Source: Apostichopus japonicus (lineage: Eukaryota; Echinodermata; Holothuroidea; Aspidochirotida; Stichopodidae). Taken from it: a stretch of 64,000 nucleotides of DNA. The translations under genes and the position numbers were made by a program. Under the pieces are notes generated by a model. That model worked only from the letters and a program-made list of their open reading frames with translations, searched no databases and had not been told where the DNA came from. The stretch spans positions 7,376,714-7,440,713 of the forward strand of contig NC_092567.1 in assembly GCF_037975245.1 (NCBI RefSeq), written 5' to 3'. Positions within the stretch are counted from its first letter, which is position 1. Each line of letters starts with the position of its first letter. Of this stretch, positions 54,662 through 64,000 are shown piece by piece.

Positions 54662-56314
54662 ATTTGGGGGGGGGGCAGTTTTTTTACGCCTATGAATTAA
54701 ACGCTCTAAGGAATCCTGGTTTAGTTTTTTGTGCAAGTAATATACCATAGAAGCTCTAATATTTGCAAACAACTTGCGGAATATCAACCAATCAAATCAC
54801 GGGCCGGGTACATCCTGCGACAGCCTTATTCGAAATAAATATATAAATATAATAAATATACTAACTGTATATCTGCTATAGCAGTAGTAGCCTGCGGCAC
54901 CCTTTCAACCTAGCCTCGAAACAAATGATGGCTAGCCGCTAGAACCTTCAATTATTACTTGAAATTGCATAATGGGTATTTGTATAAGCAGTACCAACCT
55001 TTAGCAATGCAGCGTAGGACTTCTTCTTCCGAAAACTTGTACTTTTTCGAAAATGGCATGGTCTCACAAAGTGTAGCCGCTCATATGAAACGGAAGCGAA
55101 TAACAGTGCACTTCTCCAACTGGTCGAATTCAATTAATTTACAAATCCTAAACCCTTGTTACGTTGAACAGTCGATCTAGCGATATGTAGCCAAAACAAC
55201 CCTTAAGAGGAATTCTAGTGATGGCTTCCGAATACCTGGTGCACACACGTTTTAATGTTCAACGAATAAAGTGACCCCGTTTACAGCCAAAACGTGCCAC
55301 CCCTCCCCCCCCCCCATCACCCACTAAACAGGAAGTCGAATCTGTTTACTGTCATAAACTGATAAATATATACTAATTGGCAAATTCATCAAACTTGGAC
55401 GACAGTGGCGGTATAGAACGCCTTTGCGGTCATCAGTTGGTTAACTTTTCCTTTCTCGGTGTCAGCTTTATCTTAACATTAAGAATTTAAACCTCTACAC
55501 AAAGCCACAATTCAACGATTGCGTCATAGTGAAAGGTTTTACTTACATTTCTTCGTAAATGATAGATTATGTCACTCACCAATCAGCATATGGGCGGCCA
55601 TGACCGCAAAAGCGAAACAAGAGGCAAAGAAGCATGTATAAAAACACAAACTAAGTATACATAAACAATATAATATGAAATGCACATACATTGAAAATAT
55701 ATGTCAATTCACAAGCAAACATATGCTTTTACCAAAGATGTTAAACACCAAGATGATATATATTTAAAATCACATATCAAACTTACATTTAATCCCAAAA
55801 TAAAAAATAAAAAATATTTTAAACACGACGAAATAGGCTATATTTGCAAACATGATGACATATTCAAGCAAGCCCCGAAGTGAATCCTAATTTCCAACTA
55901 AACGTGACTAGACACTCAACGGATTTGATCTGAATTGGCTGCATGGAATGTGTCAGAGACCGTTTAATAATGGCATCAATCACATCTTGAACTTATCTTT
56001 GAATCATTTCAGCCTTACATATGGAAATAGACATGGGAAAACGGGAGCCTTCAACAAGTGTAAATGCAACTGCATTTGTATAGCAGTGTAGCGATATACG
56101 CATATCAAGTATACAGTTAAAGTGAAGTCGTATCACAGAGCCGATTATACGGGTGGTGGGATAACGTCGGCCCCCCTGCCCAGACACCAATCCAGTTGGC
56201 ACAAAGAAAACATGAGAGAAGAGATGGGAAGAAATACTAGAAAACAGGAATGAGAGGATAGGAAATAGAAAGACGGAAACTAAATAGTTAAACTGTCGAA
56301 AAATATTTTATTTC
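54662..56314. other. Non-coding, nothing recognised
   Basis: No gene signal. A G run near 54665 and a C run near 55302 recall the ends of the G/C-run elements elsewhere in the window. Confidence 0.4.
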
Positions 56315-59300
56315 GGTGTATGTGTAAAGTTAAGCTATAATTTGAAATCTCGTGTGAATATTTTGGAGAAAGGGGTATTTGATGACGTCATATATCCTTG
56401 TGTGGGCATCGGATCACTCCAATCTTTACATGAGGGTATAGATAAAGAGTAGTTCTACAATATATATGAATTTGAAGGATTTTCTATGAGGCCAATTGCA
56501 GATATAAAGTCAGCCGCACATTCGATTTATGCGTAAAGTTAAGCATTTTGAAATCTCGTGTGAATATGTTTGAGGAAGGGGTATTTGATGACGCCATATA
56601 TCCTTGTGTGGGCATCGGATCACTCCAATCTTTACATGAGGGTATAGATGAAGAGTAGTTCTACAATCTATATGAATTTGAAGGATTTTCTATGAGGCCA
56701 ATTGCAGATATGAACTCAGCCGCACATTCGATTTATGTGTAAAGTTAAGCCTTAATTTGAACACCCAATATTTTTAAGGAAGGGGTATTTGATGACGTCA
56801 TATATCCTTGTGTGGGCATCGGATCACTCCAATCTTTACACGAGGGTATAGATGAAGAGTAGTTCTACAATATATATGAATTTGAATGATTTTCTATGAG
56901 GCCAATTGCAGATATAAAGTCAGCCGCACATTCGATTTATGTGTAAAGTTAAGCCTTAATTTGAACACCCAATATTTTTGAGGAAGGGGTATTTGATGAC
57001 GTCATATATCCTTGTCTGGGCATCGGATCACTCCAATCTTTACACGAGGGTGTAAATGAAGAGTAGTTCTACAATATATATGAATTTGAATGATTTTCTA
57101 TGAGGCCAATTGCAGATATAAACTCAGCCGCACATTCGATTTATGTGTAAAGTTAAGCCTTAATTTGAACACCCAATATTTTTGAGGAAGGGGTATTTGA
57201 TGACGTCATATATCCTTGTGTGGGCATCGGATCACTCCAATCTTTACATGAGGGTATAGATGAAGAGTAGTTCTATAATATATATGAATTTGAAGGATTT
57301 TCTATGAGGCCAATTGCAGATATAAAGTCAGCCGCACATTCGATTTATGTGTAAAGTTGAGCCTTAATTTGAACACCCAATATTTTTGAGGAAGGGGTAT
57401 TTGATGACGTCATATATCCTTGTGTGGGCATCGGATCACTCCAATCGTTACATGAGGGTATAGATGAAGAGTAGTTCTACAATATATATGAATTTGAAGG
57501 TTTTTCTATGAGGCCAATTGCAGATATAAACTCAGCCGCACATTCGATTTATGTGTAAAGTTAAGCCTTTATTTGAACACCCAATATTTTTGAGGAAGGG
57601 GTATTTGATGACGTCATATATCCTTGTGTGGGCATCGGATCACTCCAATCTTTACATGAGGGTGTAGATGAAGAGTGGTTCTACAACATATATGAATTTG
57701 AAGGATTTTCTATGAGGCCAATTGCAGATATAAACTCAGCCGCACATTCGATTTATGTGTAAAGTTAAGCCTTAATTTGAACACCCAATATTTTTAAGGA
57801 AGGGGTATTTGATGACGTCATATATCCTTGTGTGGGCATCGGATCACTCCAATCTTAACATGAGGGTATAGATGAAGAGTAGTTCTACAATATATATGAA
57901 TTTGAAGGATTTTCTATGAGGCCAATTGCAGATATAAAGTCAGTCGCACATTCGATTTATGCGTAAAGTTAAGCATTTTGAAATCTCGTGTGAATATGTT
58001 TGAGGAAGGGGTATTTGATGACGCCATATATCCTTGTGTGGGCATCGGATCACTCCAATCTTTACATGAGGGTATAGATGAAGAGTAGTTCTATAATATA
58101 TATGAATTTGAAGGATTTTCTATGAGGCCAATTGCAGATATAAACTCAGCCGCACATTCGATTTATGCGTAAAGTTAAGCATTTTGAAATCTCGTGTTAA
58201 TATGTTTGAGGAAGGGTTATTTGATGACGTCATATATCCTTGTGTGGGCATCGGATCACTCCAATCTTAACATGAGGGTGTAGATGAAGAGTGGTTCTAC
58301 AACATATATGAATTTTAATGATTTTCTATGTGGCCAATTGCAGATATAATCTCAGCCGCACATTCGATTTATGCGTAAAGTTAAGCATTTTGAAATCTCG
58401 TGTTAATATGTTTGAGGAAGGGGTATTTGATGACGTCATATATCCTTGTGTGGGCATCGGATCACTCCAATCTTTACATGAGGGTGTAGATGAAGAGTAG
58501 TTCTACAACATATATGAATTTGAAGGATTTTCTATGAGGCCAATTGCAGATATAAACTCAGCCGCACATTCGATTTATGTGTAAAGTTAAGCCTTAATTT
58601 GAACACCCAATATTTTTAAGGAAGGGGTATTTGATGACGTCATATATCCTTGTGTGGGCATCGGATCACTCCAATCTTAACATGAGGGTATAGATGAAGA
58701 GTAGTTCTACAATATATATGAATTTGAAGGATTTTCTATGAGGCCAATTGCAGATATAAAGTCAGCCGCACATTCGATTTATGCGTAAAGTTAAGCATTT
58801 TGAAATCTCGTGTGAATATGTTTGAGGAAGGGGTATTTGATGACGCCATATATCCTTGTGTGGGCATCGGATCACTCCAATCTTTACATGAGGGTATAGA
58901 TGAAGAGTAGTTCTATAATATATATGAATTTGAAGGATTTTCTATGAGGCCAATTGCAGATATAAACTCAGCCGCACATTCGATTTATGCGTAAAGTTAA
59001 GCATTTTGAAATCTCGTGTTAATATGTTTGAGGAAGGGGTATTTGATGACGTCATATATCCTTGTGTGGGCATCGGATCACTCCAATCTTAACATGAGGG
59101 TATGGATGAAGAGTAGTTCTACAAAATATATGAATTTGAAGGATTTTGTATGAGGCCAATTGCAGATATAAACTCAGCCGCACATTCGATTTATGTGTAA
59201 AGTTATAAGCCTTAATTTGAACACCCAATATTTTTGAGGAAGGGGTATTTGATGACGTCATATATCCTTGTGTGGGCATCGGATCACTCCAATCTTTACA

Positions 59301-61780
59301 TGAGGGTATAGATGAAGAGTAGTTCTACAACATAAATGAATTTGAATGATTTTCTATGAGGCCAATTGCAGATATAAAGTCAGCCGCACATTCGATTTAT
59401 GTGTAAAGTTAAGCCTTAATTTGAACACCCAATATTTTTGAGAAAGGGGTATTTGATGACGTCATATATCCTTGTGTGGGCATCGGATCACTCCAATCTT
59501 TACATGAGGGTGTAGATGAAGAGTGGTTCTACAACATATATGAATTTGAATGATTTTCTATGAGGCCAATTGCAGATATAAAGTCAGCCGCACATTCGAT
59601 TTATGTGTAAAGTTAAGCCTTAATTTGAACACCCAATATTTTTAAGGAAGGGGTATTTGATGACGTCATATATCCTTGTGTGGGCATCGGATCACTCCAA
59701 TCTTTACATGAGGGTGTAGATGAAGAGTGGTTCTACAATCTATATGAATTTGAAGGATTTTCTATTAGGCCAATTGCAGATATAAAGTCAGCCGCACATT
59801 CGATTTATGTGTAAAGTTAAGCCTTAATTTGAACACCCAATATTTTTGAGGAAGGGGTATTTGATGACGTCATATATCCTTGTGTGGGCATCGGATCACT
59901 CCAATCTTTACATGAGGGTATAGATGAAGAGTAGTTCTACAACATATATGAATTTGAATGATTTTCTATGAGGCCAATTGCAGATATAAAGTCAGCCGCA
60001 CATTCGATTTATGCGTAAAGTTAAGCATTTTGAAATCTCGTGTTAATATGTTTGAGGAAGGGGTATTTGATGACGTCATATATTCTTGTGTGGGCATCGG
60101 ATCACTCCAATCTTTACATGAGGGTATAGATGAAGAGTAGTTCTACAAAATATATGAATTTGAAGGATTTTGTATGAGGCCAATTGCAGATATAAACTCA
60201 GCCGCACATTCGATTTATGTGTAAAGTTAAGCCTTAATTTGAACACCCAATATTTTTGAGGAAGGGGTATTTGATGACGTCATATATCCTTGTGTGGGCA
60301 TTGGATCACTCCAATCTTTACATGAGGGTATAGATGAAGAGTAGTTCTACAAAATATATGAATTTGAAGGATTTTGTATGAGGCCAAAAACAGATATAAA
60401 CTCAGCCGCACATTCGATTTATGTGTAAAGTTAAGCCTTAATTTGAACACCCAATATTTTTGAGGAAGGGGTATTTGATGACGTCATATATCCTTGTGTG
60501 GGCATCGGATCACTCCAATCTTTACATGAGGGTATAGATGAAGAGTAGTTCTACAATATATATGAATTTGAATGATTTTCTATGAGGCCAATTGCAGATA
60601 TAAACTCAGCCGCACATTCGATTTATGCGTAAAGTTAAGCATTTTGAAATCTCGTGTTAATATGTTTGAGGAAGGGGTATTTGATGACGTCATATATCCT
60701 TGTGTGGGCATCGGATCACTCCAATCTTAACATGAGGGTATAGATGAAGAGTAGTTCTACAATATATATGAATTTGAATGATTTTCTATGAGGCCAATTG
60801 CAGATATAAACTCAGCCGCACATTCGATTTATGCGTAAAGTTAAGCATTTTGAAATCTCGTGTTAATATGTTTGAGGAAGGGGTATTCGATGACGTCATA
60901 TATCCTTGTGTGGGCATCGGATCACTCCAATCTTTACATGAGGGTATAGATGAAGAGTAGTTCTACAATATATATGAATTTGAATGGTTTTCTATGAGGC
61001 CAATTGTAGATATAAACTCAGCCGCACATTCGATGTATGCGTAAAGTTAAGCATTTTGAAATCTCGTGTTAATATGTTTGAGGAAGGGGTATTTGATGAC
61101 GTCATATATCCTTGTGTGGGCATCGGATCACTCCAATCTTAACATGGGGGTATAGATAAAGAGTAGTTCTACAATCTATATGAATTTGAATGATTTTCTA
61201 TGAGGCCAATTGCAGATATAAACTCAGCCGCACATTCGATTTATGTGTAAAGTTAAGCCTTAATTTGAACACCCAATATTTTTGAGGAAGGGGTATTTGA
61301 TGACGTCATATATCCTTGTGTGGGCATCGGATCACTCCAATCTTAACATGAGGGTGTAGATGAAGAGTAGTTCTACAATCTATATGAATTTGAATGATTT
61401 TCTATGAGGCCAATTGCAGATATAAACTCAGCCGCACATTCGATTTATGTGTAAAGTTAAGCCTTAATTTGAACACCCAATATTTTTGAGAAAGGGGTAT
61501 TTGATGACGTCATATATCCTTGTGTGGGCATCGGATCACTCCAATCTTTACATGAGGGTATAGATGAAGAGTATTTCTATAATATATATGAATTTGAATG
61601 ATTTTCTATGAGGCCAATTGCAGATATAGACTCAGCCGCACATCCGATGTTTACTTTGAAATCAGTCGTAAATTGTTTTGGGGAAGGGGTATATGATGAC
61701 GTCATATATCCTTTTTTGGCCGTGGATCATTCCAATCTTCACATGAGGGTCTGAGTAAAAGTAGTTCTACAACATATAGT
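56315..61780 (+). repeat. Satellite array, 27 units of 204 or 206 bp
   Basis: The marker GGATCACTCCAATC recurs from 56411 to 61533 every 204 or 206 bp (26 copies) plus one degenerate last unit near 61725. Two unit types differ in one segment: GCCTTAATTTGAACACCCAA (204 bp) and GCATTTTGAAATCTCGTGT (206 bp). Their order is mixed, and a four-unit block of about 822 bp is itself repeated (57841 and 58663 onwards). Most units contain GATGACGTCATATATCC. Open frames of 60 codons that recur in it (for example 58318, 59958, 60778) are a by-product of unit sequence. Confidence 0.97.
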
Positions 61781-62639
61781 AATTTGAGTATAAACTTTTG
61801 TAAAGCTGATGATACTTATCATTCCATATATTTTTTATTATTTTTTCATCAATTATGGTTACGTCTCTCCTTTAGTCATGGTGGTATAGAAAACTACAAG
61901 GGTATTACGACAAAACATATACATGCACTCACTCGCTCAATTTTGATCTGTGAAAAAAAAGTCTATATTTACATCAGTCTCCTTTTCGACGCACACGTTG
62001 ACCCGTCCTCACATTCATTTTACGTTAAATAAAGATTCAGAATGGACGCCTTGCCCTCACAAAATTGAAATGATATGGGGATTAATTTATGATCTGTATA
62101 TGTTTCATGTTTCCCTTAGGTGCACGTTTGTCCTCGAAAAGCGTCCAACGGTGATTTTTCTTTACATCACGAAGCTAATATAGTTTGAGCCTGAAAAGAG
62201 GGAAAAATCAAATTGCCAAGTTATTTTAAATTGAGATAATTTTTATTATTAATATTAAATGTAAAACTAATGTGCCTGTTGTCAGACTTATGATGAATAA
62301 TGGCCATTACAAGACACCGTATTGCGTTTCGCTAGCCTGTCTAGTTGCACATTTCGAGTATGCACACTCTAACTTCAACAATTGCTGTCACCTCTCATCG
62401 TTTGAAAACGCGGCTGAAAGTGCGGCTCACTTTACTGTGGTATGTTACAATGTAACTTCCAAATTTAAGTGACACTGATACAGTGATAGCAATGCAGTGA
62501 TGATATTGCCCAGTACCATAAAATAAGACATAATTAGTGAAGTTGTAGTAGCAGTGGGCTGAATTCAATAGTTATGCTGCAGATAATGACCCCATCACTG
62601 ATGGCACTAGCCCTTCCATTAATTTCCTAACTTGTTTCT
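61781..62639. other. Non-coding, nothing recognised
   Basis: No gene signal. Confidence 0.4.
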
Positions 62640-63880
62640 GTGTCAGTTTCCTCCCCTAAAAAACATTACTTTCCGCCCCTAAATCTTAAGTTTTAGGGGA
62701 GGAAACTAACGTTTTTCAGGGGAGGAAACAAACATTTCTCAGGAGCGGAATGAGGGAAGGCATATTGGCTAGACTAAGTGGAAAGAGTTAAATTAGGTAG
62801 TGAAAGAACTGAAGTAAATATTTATGTGATTTAGGAGATTTTAGTGAAAGAAGATAACATATTTTCAAGGGACTAATTGGGGGCAATGTGTCAAGAATTT
62901 TTTTTGGTAATGAAAGAATATCTAGTAACTGATTAAGGGAGGAAAGTATTGTTTTTAGGGGAGGAACCGAGGAAGGCATATCTAGGCTGTGGTAAGAGTA
63001 AAAGCTGGTAGGTATGGAATGCATTGTTGAAAGTATTAAGGCCTAGGTGGTTTGGTCTGAGTTCTATCAATATCAGCTTGGTAGGCCTGCATATTATTGA
63101 TATTTTTCCCTGTAATTAGAATTTGGCATAGGAAGAATTTTGTGGAAGGCTGTGATTAGATGGTTTAGTATTTTTTTCTGATAAACTTGAGTATTAAAAT
63201 AGTTTCCAGTCACTTGAACAATGGTACAAGAATTTAGGGATTCTTGTACACAATACTTATCATTAAGCAAATGCTTGGAGTGGAAAATAAAAAGGTGAGT
63301 TTCTTTTTCTTACTAGCATTCCTTGTGTTTAAGGCATAGGAAGAAGAAACCTGGAACACATTAACAAGGAAAAGCTAAATCATTGTTTTCCCCATGAGGA
63401 CAGACGAGGAGTAAGTTTCTGAAAAATGCCAGATCTGTCCAGCTGACTATGGCTGTCTAAAATGTTGTTCTGTGTCCATGTTCAGAACTGCAGGCATTGA
63501 GGAGTCTTGCATTCGCTCCCAACCTTTATCAAACCCTTCCCAGTACTGCTGCACTCGAGACTGCATTGTCCTGTGCCTGTTTTGGACCCTCCTCAGTTTC
63601 CTTCTGACCAGCAACAAAGGTTGCTTCTCTGTGTACCGTTGTAACAGTTTCATAAAATGGTACCTTCTTTTCTGTGATTTGGTTCAGGTAGCAGTGTTAT
63701 CCTGAAATCCAATGTGTTAATTCATGTGTACATAAAAGACAATGAGAAACTACCATCATGACCAGTAATAGAAGTGATATATTAATTTCAAAAACATGAT
63801 TGATGAGACATACCTTCAAAATCTTTGTTGGTGCGGATGGTTCCATCCCACAATGATTATCATACACCTTTAAAACAGAA
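62640..63880 (-). mobile_element. MULE-like DNA transposon remnant, copy 2
   Basis: Parallel to 40885-42250 in the same orientation. It starts with an inverted pair AGTTTCCTCCCCTAAAA / TTTTAGGGGAGGAAACT (about 62645-62710). Transposase pieces on the minus strand: RTNKDFEG at 63811-63838 (third catalytic glutamate, donor GAAG|GTATGT), then after an intron a segment with YLNQITEKKVPFYETV (about 63615-63690) and MQSRVQQYWEGFD. The exon start has TAA where copy 1 has TGG, so it is also dead. It may continue past the window. Confidence 0.7.
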
Positions 63881-64000
63881 ACTCAATTTATCTTCTCATT
63901 ACCACATTGAATGTCACGCATGTAAATTAACCCATGTTCACATGTCCTATGCACACAATCAAGCCTTTTCACAAGCACTTTATATGTTCCGATCACAGGA

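Noticed and set aside
58318-60960. Recurrent 60-codon open frames in the satellite
   Set aside because: They occur only where a 206-bp unit happens to lack a stop, and neighbouring units break them. No codon-level conservation separate from the DNA repeat.
56315-61780. CRISPR array
   Set aside because: Units are contiguous 204/206-bp repeats without unique spacers, in an animal genome; this is a satellite.

Overview
This is an AT-rich, intron-rich, repeat-rich animal nuclear sequence. The mixture points to a marine invertebrate deuterostome, most likely an echinoderm. It contains a NACHT receptor gene cut into many short exons, a Mag-like Ty3/gypsy element, AGGTCA-rich tandem repeats, long TA runs and several families of DNA transposon debris. 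The species assignment is inference. No rRNA gene, complete tRNA gene or bacterial-style operon is visible.

Layout. 1-4780: non-coding, with an AT-rich degenerate repeat, an 18-bp tandem repeat and two hairpins sharing one stem. 4781-10246: a Ty3/gypsy LTR retrotransposon on the minus strand with identical LTRs, a long pol frame and a gag broken inside its zinc-knuckle region. 10247-17600: repeats (a tRNA-derived SINE, a GTTAGCAT minisatellite, an AGGTCA-rich element and a 75-80 bp tandem array). 17658-34873: one plus-strand host gene that I assembled from splice sites. It has a decayed Ig-like exon, a transmembrane exon and then 13 exons whose phases chain without a break to a stop codon. 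These encode a NACHT NTPase followed by a duplicated four-exon, LRR-like module. A dead LINE lies in one intron. 34874-40880: non-coding, with a 1-kb inverted-repeat element. 40885-42830: a decayed, once-spliced MULE-like transposase on the minus strand; a second copy begins at 62640 and runs off the window end. 44316-48752: a minus-strand mobile-element coding region joining a PHD finger, a ubiquitin-specific protease domain, a DDE-type transposase and a Ulp1/C48 (SUMO-type) protease, broken by one frameshift and one in-frame TGA. 48900-56300: TA microsatellites, a MITE with long inverted repeats, other inverted-repeat debris and a perfect 50-bp-arm palindrome around a TA run. 56315-61780: 27 units of a 204/206-bp satellite, most of them carrying the palindrome TGACGTCA.

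How it fits together. Two coding units deserve most attention. The NACHT gene looks like an innate-immune sensor whose ancestral form probably had an extracellular Ig domain and a membrane anchor. In this copy the Ig exon carries three in-frame stops and a frameshift, while the cytoplasmic NACHT part is intact, so it may now be cytosolic or may be a recent pseudogene. The PHD-USP-DDE-Ulp1 element would give one mobile element both a ubiquitin-removing and a SUMO-type-removing protease next to its transposase. I cannot place it in a named superfamily from sequence alone.
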